In this document: positions 46,925-58,929 of the stretch, piece by piece | How the letters are laid out: the number at the start of each line of letters is the position of its first letter | Numbering within the stretch: position 1 is the first letter of the stretch | NCBI GenBank assembly: GCA_958295605.1 | Contig: OY282500.1 | Location: forward strand, 53,040,268-53,104,267 | Origin: Ajuga chamaepitys | Taxonomy: Eukaryota > Streptophyta > Magnoliopsida > Lamiales > Lamiaceae | Direction: 5' to 3' | Length of the DNA stretch: 64,000 nucleotides | Notes under the pieces: generated by a model | What the model was told of the DNA's origin: nothing | Databases searched by the model: none | The model's input: only the letters and a program-made list of their open reading frames with translations | Position numbers and translations under genes: made by a program

Positions 46925-48809
46925 ATTTGTAAAATTTGTGTTTTGGTTGTTAGAACATTAATGTTAGAAGTAAATGCTATGACAACAACATTTATAGAGA
47001 TTAGGAGGTTTAAATTCTTATTTTTTTAGGAGAGAGATTTGAATGAATTCATTTTTTGTGAATAAATTTAGATCTTGTAAAAGTGAATTCAAGTTAATGT
47101 AAAAATGGAGGGAAGTGAAACTTTTAGATTTTGGAGATGATGTGCCATTTGAATTTTTTCATAGACTTTCAGATTTTGTCGATGTGAATTCAAGTTAATG
47201 ATGTGATTACTTAAACATTTGAATTTTTCCAAATATGCTATCTTCAACAAAAAATCAATGAAATCTGTTTCATTGAATTTTTTTTCCAGAAATTCCGTCT
47301 TTTGCAGAAACTCCGTTTTTTTTTTCCAGAATTTCGTCTTTTGAGAAATTTTTAACATTTTCTAGAAATTTTCGATTTTTCCAGAAAATTGTGTTCTACA
47401 AATTTTTTCGATTTTTTCAGAGATTTGGTATTCTGTTGCACAAATCTTGTGTTTTCCAGAATTTTCCTTTTTTTTTTTGAATAAAATAAGGAATAGGTTT
47501 AGTTCTGAAACATCCCCTTAATTTTACTTATTGACTTTTCAACTCAAAAGGTAAAAAACAGCACTTTCTTATTTTACGTGCCGGGAGGGGTGTGCGAATT
47601 ATCTCGAGACGGAGGGAATAAGATATATGAGAGTTTGTAAGGTCTTTGTAAAAGCAAATTTATTGTTGGCTATTTTTTGTCAAAATTTATTCAATTATAA
47701 TATTAACAAACATTTGGCTAATTAAAAGCGTTTATTATTTGTAATTAGTCTCTACATTTACAGGAGCATGAGAATTGGCCACGTGAATAGCAAATCTTGA
47801 AAGATCATCCACGATATATATAATTGAGTGGGGCTTGGGTGCACCATGTGCACAATAGTGCTATGGTGTACCACTCATACAGTATTTTTTTGTGCACTTA
47901 AGGTATGGTTGATTTACTCATACAGTATGGTTGATTTACTGACTGATACAGTGTGGTTGATTTGCTCATATAGTATTATGGTTCACAATAAGCCTATTGT
48001 GTACCTTGTGTACACAAGTTTTTCCCTATATAATATTGCATGTATACAGATTGGCTGATTATTCATATTTTAGAAATTTGGAATGACGGTGGATTTACTT
48101 GGAAGAAATTGTGTATACTTATCCAAATAGATACACAGTTTGACTTGGTATGATGTAGCGCAGGAAAGTAGTTAGCGTTAATTAATTATACGTGAAGACC
48201 ATCAGAACAACATGATCGAATACAAGGAAAACAGATCGAGAAGTCACATATTCTGTATTCGAGTCTTTGTATGAGGGAGAGAGTTATTTATCGATTAAAT
48301 TATTTGACTGAGGGTTTGACAGTCTGGATTTCTATGTTATAACACTGCTATCAGCTGAAGGACCTGGGGAGAAGGGACTTGAAGGCGGGTTCCGGAGTGC
48401 TCGTTCGGTTTTAGGTGGTTTGTCGTGTTAGTGTCGACCAAGTCGACGGGAGTCACTGGATGTTGTTGGTAATGTATAGGTTCGGTAGTAGAGTCGGGAT
48501 CTCTATGTAAAACATAATCTATACGGTTTTATTAGCAATAACAAAGGTCTGAGGGGTCAGAGGGATTCGCCCCGTTCATACTGTGGTGTTAATTTTCATT
48601 TTAACTTTTAGTTCATTTTTGTGTTATAACATTGTCAGTGCAAATAATAAAAACTCACTCTTAAAGTGTATTTGGTAAACTAAGACGTTGAAACTTATAA
48701 GATGTAAAAATAAGCTCTTAGAGCTTACAAGCTCAAAAAACTAAAAAGTTCCCATAGTCCATCTTATTTTTTAGGATCATATAAGCTACACTCAAATTTC
48801 ACATATACG

Positions 48810-48810
<1 letters not shown>
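46925..48810. other. Intergenic with a half Stowaway end and a short repeat
   Basis: GAGACGGAGGGAATA at 47606-47620 with flanking GTGCCGGGAGGGGTGTG looks like one end of a Stowaway; the other end was not found. 47895-47975 has three copies of ATACAGTATGGTTGATTTAC-like units. 47280-47470 repeats CCAGAAATTC/TTTCCAGAA words. 48300-48600 is less AT-rich (CCTGGGGAGAAGGGAC...) but unassigned. Confidence 0.4.

Positions 48811-48840
<30 letters not shown>
48811..48840. repeat. (AC)n microsatellite
   Basis: About 15 CA units, followed by a short TA run. Confidence 0.95.
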
Positions 48841-48849
<9 letters not shown>

Positions 48850-49105
48850 TTAACAGATACTACACACACTTCACACACTTCTTTCACCCCACTCCACATA
48901 CATTACACATACTACACAATTTACATATTAATCAAAATATGTGTTTGATAGTGGCTTTTAAATTAGTCTCCAAAATTCACAGCTAAATCACTTCATTCAA
49001 TTGGAAGCTTACAAGCTCTTTTATCCACACTAGTACTATAAGCTCTTGAGGAATTACATTTTATAAGCTCTTCAAACAACTTATAAGATGTTGGAATCCA
49101 CAAGA

Positions 49106-49417
49106 CACTACAACAATAAAAAGTCTTTTGTGATACATTTTTTGAGACCACAATTGTAGTCACTAATAATAAGTTATTTGTCACTGTTTTGTTGTCATAA
49201 AACTCTCTACAAATTATTTGAGTCTAATTTTAGAGACAGTTATTGTAAAAAATATTTGAGACACATTAAGACAACTTTTGTTGTCTCAAATATATTATTT
49301 GTGACTGAGTTTAAGTCTTTTAGTGACGAATTTTTGTATCTAATAATAAAGTTGTAATAAATACTCATTATTTTTTACCATTCTTTATTATCTCAAAAGA
49401 TCATTTTTCCTGTAATG
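49106..49417. mobile_element. CACTA-derived MITE with AGA target duplication
   Basis: CACTACAACAATAAAAAGTC at the left; CATTTTTCCTGTAATG at the right is its inverse (one terminal change). AGA flanks both sides (49103-49105, 49418-49420). Interior TGTCTCAAATATATTATTTG words place it with the copies at 40969 and 43175. Confidence 0.88.
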
Positions 49418-49574
49418 AGATAGTTTGAAATTAATAAGCTCAGTCAAACCGAGTGAGCAAATTCTAGAATGATTCATATTTCTTGGATGCTTGACAGTAG
49501 CAATCCTAGTATTTTGTACAGTTGCTTGTCTTGTTACTTAGCTTTACTAGCAGCTTGGTTTATCTTACTATATA

Positions 49575-49757
49575 CTCCCTCCAATTCACTTGAAGTTGCA
49601 CACCTAAGTGTGCACACATTTTAAGAAAAATTATTTTTTTGCTTTATTGTTGACTTTTCAAAGGTAAGATAAGTTTTTTTTTTTTTTTTAAGGTGTGTAA
49701 TTTTTTATGAAACGTACTAAAAAAGAAAGTGTTCAACTTCATATGGGACAGAGGGAG
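49575..49757. mobile_element. Stowaway MITE
   Basis: CTCCCTCCAATTCACTTGAA is mirrored by TTCATATGGGACAGAGGGAG, with TTGCACAC/GTGTTCAA just inside. TA flanks at 49573-49574 and 49758-49759. Confidence 0.88.
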
Positions 49758-49759
49758 TA

Positions 49760-50284
49760 TAAAGAAAGCCATGTAATAGTCGTTTCCCCTAAGTTCAATG
49801 GAACAGTAATTAATTGCAGCTACATCACAAATTCCCATTTCCAAGCTCGTGTCCATTGACCAAAACAAACCATGCATGTTATTAAGTAGAAAAAAATTGG
49901 AAGACTTACAATTCTTTATAGAAGACTTTTCATGTTATATATAGGTAAAAAAAGGAAAATTTAAGAGAAAACAACTATGGAAACTATATGCTCAATTGGT
50001 CTAATTCAAGCTCATTTTATTTGGCAGTTGTCAGGACTTTCACAATTTAGCGTTTACATAACGAGAGAGATTGATTCCCCGCGAAATACATTTGTCAAAA
50101 GTGGAAATCATTATTTTCACTCGATCAAAGATAATAGATGAAATATAACTTGATTTAAAAAAATTGAATAAAAATCACGTCATAATAGCTAGATTGATAT
50201 TTAGTAGAAGATTACGGTAATCCATTGTTCTTACAATTTATTTAATTTTTTAATTCATCTTATGTATTTTTCAAAAAAGGAACT
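49760..50284. other. Spacer upstream of the LINE, no gene seen
   Basis: AT-rich DNA without recognisable features. Confidence 0.35.
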
Positions 50285-50522
50285 CTCTTGTTCTAGAGTT
50301 TCTCTCGGTATTCTGGTCTAGGGTTTCCTAGGTCTTCGTCTTCTCACTCTTTTCTTCTTCTTTCTCCCATCTCCTCTTTGTTTTGCAGGTCTCAAGTCAA
50401 TGGAAGTCTTCTTATTGCGTGTACGTACTTCGTTCGATCGGCGAGTCTCACTTGGTCTCTCTTCTCCACAATTTCTTGGTACTTTCTTCCTTGAGGTAAC
50501 CGTCCTCTATATTCCCTCCACA

Positions 50523-51195
50523 ATGGGGGATTCTCTTGCTCAGCTTTATGATCGGTTATCTTTGGCCGAATTGGAGACATTTGCCATCCCTATTGATCCC
50601 TTGATCTCTATTCGAATCAATCCTGACAAGCATTTAACTGGGAAGTTAGTGGCTCCCAAGCCCTTCACGGTCCGACAATTGGATAAGAATTTCAGGCCGT
50701 TATGGACTCTGAAATCTGGTATGGGCATTAAATCCATTGGAGACAATATTCTTCTCTTCTCCTTCAAGTCCAAGGATGATCTCTCTAAAGTCTTATTTGG
50801 TGCATCATGGTGCTTCGAGAAATATCTTGTTATTCTACGCACTACAGATAGTGGCTCTGTTGTTTCAGATTTGGAGTTTCGTTATTCTCCATTCTGGATT
50901 CATATTCATGGTCTCCTAATTGGTCTCATTACTTATGAAGTTGCCAAAATTATTAGTTCCCTCATCGAAACTCTTTTGGATGTTGATTATGACAAAGACG
51001 AGTCACTAATAAAAAATTTCTTACGTTTGAGAGTTGATCTGGATGTTACTAAGCCTCTTACTTGAGTTGTCTCTATTTCAATCAAAGACAAGGTTATACG
51101 ATCTTACATCTAATATGAGCACTTACCGAGTTTCTATTATTTATGTGGATGCCTCGGCCACATTGATCAAGATTGTACTTCTAAGCCACTTATTA
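50523..51195 (+). pseudogene. LINE ORF1 (DUF4283-type, zinc-knuckle remnant)
   Basis: The likely start MGDSLAQLYDRLSLAELE (50523) opens a frame to 51065 with KPFTVRQLDKNFRPLW, VLFGASWCFEKYLVILR and FWIHIHGL, the pattern of plant LINE ORF1 RNA-binding proteins. A different frame near 51137-51181 adds FYYLCGCLGHIDQDC, where the first Cys of the CX2CX4HX4C knuckle has become Tyr. The stop at 51063 and the frameshift break the ORF. In the family this protein coats element RNA. Confidence 0.82.
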
Positions 51196-51420
51196 CGTCT
51201 TCGGCGATGTCTGCTTTTCCATACGGTGCATAGTTTCAAGCACAAGTTAATGTCAGTCCTTTTTCTTCTCCAATGCCCTCAACCATTGTTGCCTCACGCT
51301 TTACCTCTTCTTAAAAATATTCTCTATCCTCTCCCATCCACTCTAAGGCCTCGACTTCTTTGGGTGATTAGAGGTGATAGGACAACTTTATCACCCTTAA
51401 TCCACTATCTACTTTGAAGG

Positions 51421-52179
51421 CTTAGGTACCCAAGTTATCCCCGGGCTATCACCGGGCCGGGGTCAAAACATGTAAATTGAGGACAAAGTTCAGGATTCCC
51501 ATCCGTCCTCTTTAGGAGGGATCACACAAACGCCAATTACTGTAGCTTATTTGAAAGAACCAAAATGCCCTTTTTAGGAGATAAAGTGAAGCAAACGCAG
51601 AATTCAATTGTTTGGAATAAAAAAAATACTAATAATAAATTGGTAACATCAAATTTGCTAATTACTGAAACCCATATACCCCAATTATTCCTAACATCAT
51701 GAAATAAAATAACTTCATAGTTGCTGGTAATCATGCGTAGACTGTAATAATGCAACCGCCAGTCAGTTCTTAATCCAAATTGGACTTCTCATCAAAATTA
51801 CAATCTGTATGAGATGAAATTCTGAATTTAGGGATAACTCGAAATCATACATGTGAGGTTAGAAGGCTGAGAGCAAGAACAAACTGGCGGCTGTTGGCGG
51901 ATGGGGGCCGGAGTACGGCTGTGGCTATTTTGGACCGCTTAGCTGAACTGATAGAAGAGAAGATGAAGAAGGGAATCTAAAACTAGAGAATTAATTTCAT
52001 TTTGTTTTAATTGAGAGGGGTGTTAATGGAATTTCAATAACAAAAATGTATGGGTGTAAAAAAATAGATCCTTGTTTCATCCTCTTTAGGAGACAAAGGA
52101 TAAGAAGTCCCTCTTAAGTCCTAACCCCCATCTTATCCTTCATTTGGTCCCATTCCAAGCTCATTATCCCTATATAATA
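51421..52179. other. Insertion or scar replacing LINE endonuclease N-terminus
   Basis: Coding signal for the first half of the endonuclease is absent. CCTCTTTAGGAGG near 51507 and CCTCTTTAGGAGA near 52080 lie at the two margins within imperfect inverse contexts (GGATTCCCATCC... and the inverse of GGATAAGAAGTCC). A ~600-bp DNA element inserted here is possible. A GC-richer patch (GGCGGATGGGGGCCGG, near 51897) is unassigned. Confidence 0.35.
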
Positions 52180-54810
52180 CTCAGACAAACATATTGACTT
52201 TATTCTTGCTATCGATGGTCCTACATACTGATTCACCGTGTATTATGGGGAACCTAACGTGTCAAGGCGAAGTTCTGCTTGGTAAAAAAAAACTACACAC
52301 TGATCCTTTGCTTCCTTGGATATGCTTCGGTAATTTTAACGAAGTTCTTACAGCATCTGAATTTCTTGGGGCTACTATTGGAGTAGCATAGCAAATTAAT
52401 ACATTTCGTCAACCTATAGAGCATTGTGGTTTATCTAATGTTGAATACTCCGGTCGAAAATTTACTTGGTCTCGGAATTTAATTCAGTCGTTCACTCAAC
52501 AGGCTTGACTAAACCGTGCTTTAACTAATGTTGCATGGCGCGCAAAGTTTTCCCACACGGTTGTACATCATGTTGAAATTTTCTTCTCTGATCACATGGC
52601 CTTACTAAACAGATGCTCCGCTCTCCCGCTAGCTTCTTCCTCTAAGCACCGTGTTTGGCCATACCACTTTGAAGCTTTATTTATGGGTTAAGCATGCCGA
52701 ATGTGAACAGATCATCCAGAAAAATGTTGGTCTGATGGAGGACACAAGTACTTTTCTTTGAATAAAGACATTGCTGATCTGAGAAAAATACATTACTGAT
52801 TTGAAACAACAACTCATCGAAGCACAAACTTCTCTGCAACTCCTACTTGACAAAGAAAACCTCGTATGGAAACAACGAGCCAAACAACATTGGATGAAAA
52901 AGGGAGATCGCAATACGTGGGTTTTCCATGCTCATACTTATCGCCGCAGAGATATAAATCATATATCATCCCTCAAAGACGATCTTGGTATCCTTCGACA
53001 TGAAAAACCTGAAATTGAACAAATTATCTAAAACTATTTCTCTCATATCTTTTCTACCTCTAATCCTGATCCTTTTGCCATTCGCCAAGCCATAGACTGG
53101 GTGAGACTTCGTCTTTCAATTGATATGTGCACAACTTTGTTAAGGTCGTTCACCAGCGATGAGGTCGTCAAAGCTTTGAAGGAGATGCATTCCTTTAAAT
53201 CACCAGGTCTTGACGGTATGACACCTGTTTTCTTCAAAAAATATTTAGCATGTTATTGGTAGCGATGTCATTAATTTTGTGTTGCCTGCTCTTTCTGTTA
53301 ATTCTTTTTACCCTTCTATAAATCAAATTCCATTGTTCTCATTCCCAAAGTTAAGCGTTCTGATGTTATGACTCAGTTTAGGCCAATCCGTTTGTGTAAT
53401 GTTGTCAATAAATTAGTGTCTAAAGTGCTTGCTAAGAGAATTGGTCCATGTTTTGCTCACATTATTTCCAATTCTCAGTCAGCTTTTATCCCAGGTCATT
53501 ACCGATAACATTTTAGTAGCTTATGAATTCCATCATTATGTGAAGAATCTAAGGGCTGGGCGTAGAAGCCTCATGTCAATTAAACTTGACATGAGCAAAG
53601 CTTTTGATAGAGTAGAATGGCCCTTTATTCATAATGTTCTTATTACTATGGACTTTCCGGACTCTTTATCGTGATCTTATAATGACTTGCCTATCTACTG
53701 TGGAGTTCAATTTTGTTTAATGGTTCGCAATTGGTTCGCTCGAGCCGCACCTGGGTATTAGGTAAGGAGATACTATCTCCTTACCTTTTAATCATGTGCT
53801 CCGAAATTTTGTCATTCCTCTTGCGAACCTGCATGTTTGTTACAAATTCCATTGAGTAAAAAGTTCTCGATCTTCTCCTTTCGTCACTCACTTATTCTTT
53901 GCAAATGAAACTTTTCTCTTTGGGTCAACTACCACTGAAGAGAATAACTATCTGAAGTTGGCACTCAATTATATGAGGCTATTTCGGGTCAAAGCATCAA
54001 CTATGACAAGAGTTGTATTTTCTTTAGTCCAAATACTTCGCCATCTACGGTTGCTGAAATTTGCAATATTTTCAGAATTCCATAAGTAAATTCGCATGGT
54101 AACTATCTTGGAATACCTTCACTAGTTAGGATAACAAGCAGGAAGTATTTGCGAATCTTAAAGATCGGGTGTGGAAAACGATATCAGGTTGGAAAGAGAA
54201 GATGAATGGTATAGCTGGTAAAGAAGGGCTAATTAAAGTTGTCATTCAATCTATACCCACTTATACCATGACATGCTTCCGCATTCTGGACTCCGTCCTT
54301 GATGATATTGAAGCTTCTACAAAATCTTATTGGTGGGACGATTCTAATAGTTTGAGGAAAATTCGTTGGAAATCTTGGTCGGTTTTGCAAAAGAGTAAAT
54401 TTACAGGTGGTGCTGGATTTCGTAATCTCAAGGCCTTCAATGTTGCATTGTTGAGTAAACAGGGTTGGCGACTTCTCAATAATCCTTGATCCTTGGTTGC
54501 TCGCATCTTTAAAGCCAAATACTAAATGTTATCATCTTTCCTTGAAGCTTCGTTTGGTCATCGTCCATCATTCACTTGGCATAGTATTTTCCAAGGTCGA
54601 AGGCTCCTTATTCTCGGTTGTCGTCGTATGATTTGCTCAAGTACCTCTACCTCTATTTGGTCTGATCCTTGGATCCCTCTGCCTCCCATTTTTAAGACTG
54701 TACGGCCTTGCACTATATTATCTCAACATGTGAAAGTTAGTGCTCTCATTGATCTATATACACATTTTTGGCGATCGAACCTCATCCGCCAGCTTTTCTC
54801 TCCAGCCGAA
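52180..54810 (+). pseudogene. LINE ORF2, endonuclease C-terminus and reverse transcriptase
   Basis: Endonuclease pieces: LPWICFGNFNEVLTASEF, FTWSRNLIQ and IFFSDHMALL. The linker shows WKQRAKQHWMKKGDRNTWVF. RT shows SFKSPGLDGM, IVLIPKVKRSDVM, FRPIRLCNV, SQSAFIPG, IKLDMSKAFDRVEW and the active-site box FFANETFLFG, where FADD is expected, so the catalytic aspartates are lost. Downstream are WKEKMNGIAGKEGLIKVVIQ and GAGFRNLKAFNVALLSKQGW. The frame is broken many times. It is cut at 54813 by the LTR element. Confidence 0.88.
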
Positions 54811-55049
54811 TCTTGGTACACGTGTAGTGCACACAGTTTTAGGTCAATTTAAGTGTCTTTTTATGGACTTTTGTGTGCATATTCATGTGTATTTTGTGCG
54901 TTTATTTCTCATTGGGCATTTTGACGTGTTCAGTTCATTTCCATGTCAAAACAGGTGAATTAAAGCCGAAAAGCAGGTTCGAAGATCTCAAATTGACAAT
55001 TCGAGCTCAAAGGGAAAAGAAAACAAGAAAAAACAGGGGACCATGCCCG

Positions 55050-55380
55050 AGTTGTTGATGCCACGCCCGTGGCACAAGCCACGACCGAGGCCGACTAGCC
55101 CACGGTCGTGGTAAATCCTCCAGAAGATGGCCGTTTTCTGCCTTACCTGCCTCGCCCGAGGAAATCTCATGCCACATCCGTGGCGGGCCAAGACCCACGG
55201 CCGTGGTCAGCATTAGCCTCGGTCATGGCTAAAGATCCAGAAGAAGGGCAAATCCAGCTCAACCAAGACCTCAGCCGAGGTGATGACTGGACCGCAGCCG
55301 CGGCCCCAAATTTGGCACAAACCCTTGTTTTCACCACGCCTGCGGCCAATTGTATGCCACGGCCGCGGCGGGGCCCCCTG
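55050..55380. repeat. CCACGGCCGTGG-type palindromic motif cluster in the 5' LTR
   Basis: Ten or more 10-12-bp variants occur, such as CCACGACCGAGG, CCACGGTCGTGG, CCACGGCCGTGG, CAGCCGCGGCC and CCACGGCCGCGG, 20-60 bp apart. The counterpart in the 3' LTR is 59165-59490. A further run lies in the internal region at 58240-58400. Confidence 0.85.
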
Positions 55381-55431
55381 TTTTAAAAACTGAAACATGT
55401 TTTTGCCTATCTAGGCACAAACACTTTCGCC

Positions 55432-55444
55432 CCTATAAATATAT
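55432..55444 (+). promoter_or_regulatory. Putative TATA box of the 5' LTR
   Basis: CCTATAAATATAT follows the GC-motif block, where a U3 promoter is expected. The matching position in the 3' LTR is deleted. Confidence 0.55.
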
Positions 55445-56516
55445 CCTTCCTTTCGAAATTGACCTATCTTGGGACATTTTCATAACACATTTCCAGCCTC
55501 CATCATCCTCAAGGACAACATTGGGAAGAAGATTGAAGACCTTTCATTCCTCAATCCAAGTTCTTGTTTTATTCTTTAAATTTATCATGTCTCCTTGTAT
55601 TTCTTTCTATTTGCTTATTGTATTAGGTGTAACGGGTAGCTAGACCCTTTAATTCAGCCTTTGATCATTAGTTGAACCTTGGATTAGGATGTTTGTGTAA
55701 TTTTTACGGGTCTTAACAGATTGGATTATGTTTTTGGAATGTTCTATGTTATTTGAGATTGTTGATTCACACTTATGAATTGAATTATGATTTGATCACA
55801 CATTTGGATATTTGTTTATGTGTTGCTAGAATTGGGCTTATAATCCGTAATTGTTATGAATTTGATTCCCGTGTAGCAAACAATAGATTTATTTTATCTG
55901 GGATAACATAGATTCGACCACTAAAATCGAGCTTGCGAGTTTTATGCTGAATCTACTCCGTTGTCTTGATTCTTAATGCACTTGACTATTGATTCTTAGA
56001 GAGCTTGTTTTAGGAATTGATAAGTTGAGTAGGATTGATTGAAGAGCTTGTTTTGATTAATTATACTTAAGAGATAACAAGATTGATAGAGCTTGTTATT
56101 AATCTTGGAGTAGGAGTTCTAAGGCTAATTAATTGGTTAATAACATCAATTACATAGATTATTCGAGTCAAGGGGATACTTGATCAAGGGTTGAATCATT
56201 TTATCATTTATAAGAAAAAACCCGAAAAATCATCATATTTGTCTTTATTTATTTGAAATGCTTTTTATTGATTATTAGTAGGTTAGTTAATTGCTAAACA
56301 CCCCCCCCCCCCAACAACCTTTATTGCGTTTACTTGTTTATTACTATCTTTATTTAAATTTCTTAGTTGCTTGAATACATCGAAAAGATATTATTCGACC
56401 GTTCCTCGTGGGATCGACCCTTATTTACCACTTTACTAGTTAGAGTAGTAGGATAAGGATAAGTATATATTTATATACAATTAATTTGGTATGGTCCAAC
56501 AACTCGTACCAAATTT

Positions 56517-56534
56517 TGGTGTCGTTGCTGGGGA
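56517..56534 (+). other. Primer-binding site, tRNA-Asp type, decayed
   Basis: TGGTGTCGTTGCTGGGGA differs from the tRNA-Asp complement TGGCGCCGTTGCCGGGGA at three positions, all C-to-T, as expected from deamination of methylated cytosines. Confidence 0.8.
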
Positions 56535-56691
56535 ATAGTGTTAACAGTAGTATTATTTTGGTATTCAAGCATATTCTTTATTCACATAGGTACTTGTTTG
56601 CTTGTTTTATTTAGTAATCTAAATACTTGCCTTGGTTCTTTATTTGGTTAAGTTGTAGTGGATGTTCTTGCGCTCACAAGGGGAGAAATGA

Positions 56692-58723
56692 TTGTTGTTT
56701 GAACCGGACATCGTTGAACGTGAGCGGATATTAAGGAGAAGAGCCCGAGATTTGGAACAAATCCGAGAAGAATTTGAAGCTTTGAATATAAAGAGTGAGG
56801 AAACCATTGAATTAGAAGAAATGGCTGATGAACAGATTCAGGAAAGGACCATGAAGGAGCTTGCTAACACAAGGGTTGCACATGAACCCTTGTGTATCAC
56901 ATTTCCGGAGATAGGGAATGATACTACCTTTGAGCTCAAGTCGGGGCTCATTCATCTCTTGCCATCATGGGCTTCGGGGAAGACCCGCATAAGAATTTGA
57001 AAGAGTTTGATGTGGTCTGCTTAAGCATGAAACTGACAAGAGTGACTGAGGAACAGATTAAATTGAGGGCATTCCCTTTCTCACTCAAAGACCTTGCAAG
57101 AGATTGGTTATACTATTTGCCACCCGGTACCATTACCACTTGGGAGCAAATGGAAACACAGTTTCTTGAGAAGTACTTTCCTGCATCCCGGGCTACCAAC
57201 ATCAGAAAGGAGATCAGTGGAGTTACGCAAATGCAGCGGGAAACCTTATACAAATACTGGGAAAGGTTCAAGAAACTTGTAGCAAGCTACCCACCGCATC
57301 AAATCACCCCGCAACTGTTGATCTAATATTGGTATGAGGGGCTTTGTCTAACAGACAGAAATATGATTGACTCAGCCAGTGGTGGGGCTTTGGTCGACAA
57401 GACCCCTACTGAAGCCCGAGCATGATCTCCAAAATAGCAGCCAACACTCAACAATTTGGTTATCGAGAGCCCGTGAGACGTGTCAAGGATGTCATCGATT
57501 CGAGTATTGAAGAGAGGTTGCATCAGCTTACCGACCTAGTGAAGAAAGTGGCTTTGGGTAGCACTCCTACTCCAAGACCTTGCAGAATCTGTCAAATAAT
57601 CGAACACTCCACTGAAACTTGTCCTATTCTCGGAGAGGAGATGGAGGCTCATGCCAATGCAGTGCACAATTTCTATCCTAACCATGCTGACAGAAAGTAT
57701 GATCCTTATTCACAGACATACAATCCGAGATGGAGAGACCATCCCAACTTCAAGTATGGGCATCAGAATCCGAATGTGCAACAGCAGGGTGAACAAAGTG
57801 GACACAATCGACCCCCTACCCTAAGGGGATGTTCCAGCAGAGACATCCCACCGAGCCAATATCCTCTGATCCATCATTGTCCGACATAGTGAAAAGCTTG
57901 GCAACCAGTACACTTTAGCTTCAGAAAGAATTAAGTTCGAGGTTCCAAAATATTGAGAACCAAGTTAGTCAAATCGCATTAGCGGTATCTCGTCTGGAAA
58001 ATGCTCAAAGTAGGAAGCTGCCCGCACAACCAGAGATAAACCTCAGGAATGTCAGTACAATCACCTTGAGGAGTGGGGTGGTGCTTGGAGAGCCGAATAA
58101 GCCTGGGCATCACTTTGGGGGTGAAAAGGAAGATGAAAAAGAGAGAAAATATACTGAAGAACAGGCCATGCCGAGGCAAGAAGGGGCCTCGGCCGTGGCC
58201 AACTTGAGCAATTCCAAGGGAACCTTACTGGAAGAATTTCCACGCCCGAGGTGGATGGTGCCTCGCCTGTGGTGGATACCTCGGCCGCGGCTACTGATGG
58301 CCTCGGCTGCGGCGTCCTGCAGCAACAAACAGGGCACAATTCTGGAGAAATCACCACGGCCGCGGCTACTGATGCCTCGGCTGCGGCCCCTGAACATCCT
58401 ATTCCTACTCCACCACTCCCCTTCCCAAGTCAAATCAAGAGGTGGTAGATAGAAATAAGGACCGGGAAATTCTAGAGGTGTTCAAAAAGGTAGAAATCAA
58501 CATTCCTCTAATTGAAGCCGTGAAGCAGATTTCACGGTACGCCAAATTCTTGAAGGGTTTGTGTACCAATAAGAAAAGGCTTCGGGGGGATGAAAAGGTA
58601 CTTATGGGGGAGAGTGTAGCCGCGATCTTTCAAAAGAGACTTCCACCAAAGTGCAAAGATCCCAGAATGTTCTTCACCCCGTGCAAAATAGGTAACTGTA
58701 AAATTGAAAAAAAAAGAAAATAA
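56692..58723 (+). pseudogene. gypsy gag and pre-protease region, frameshifted
   Basis: First frame 56692-57000 (ILRRRARDLEQIREEFEALN). Then 56967-57326 with the retrotransposon gag core (LKEFDVVCLSMKLTRVTEEQ, WLYYLPPGTITTWEQMETQF, EKYFPASRATNIRKEISGV, YWERFKKLVASYPPHQ). Then 57422-57889 with a decayed knuckle (CRICQIIEHSTETCPILGEE). Then ITLRSGVVLG (near 58049), the phrase that precedes protease in Athila/Tat elements. Then 58442-58723 with FKKVEINIPLIEAVKQISRY, AKFLKGLCTNKKRLRG and LPPKCKDP. At least two frameshifts and a TAA at 57324-57326 break it. Pol is deleted after CKIG. The GC motif is inserted in the linker at 58240-58400. Confidence 0.88.
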
Positions 58724-58920
58724 ATAAATAAATAAATAAATAAAAGAAGAAAAAAAAAGAAAAAAAAAATGGATTTTGTCTATCACACATGCTCATTGCT
58801 ATCATATTTGCCTTGCTTTTAAGAAAATAATCTAAAATCGATTGCCACTTAAATTTGACCTAAACATGTGTCCTTTCTTCTTTTTCTTTATTTGTTCGGG
58901 ACAAACAAAGATCTATGTTT

Positions 58921-58927
58921 GGGGAGA
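58921..58927 (+). other. Polypurine tract of the gypsy element
   Basis: GGGGAGA just before the 3' LTR, preceded by ATGTTT. Confidence 0.7.
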
Positions 58928-58929
58928 TT

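Larger units (their letters stand above)
54814..56511 (+). repeat. 5' LTR of the gag-only gypsy element
   Basis: It holds the GC-motif cluster (55050-55380), a TATA-type sequence CCTATAAATATAT at 55432-55444, a CACCCC... poly-C run at 56299-56313 and GTGGGATCGACC near 56408. The 57 bp around the TATA are missing from the 3' LTR. Confidence 0.95.

Noticed and set aside
58061..58452. Arg/Pro-rich frames on both strands as a gene
   Set aside because: They arise from repeated CGGCCGCGG-type motifs in the gag linker of the gypsy element.
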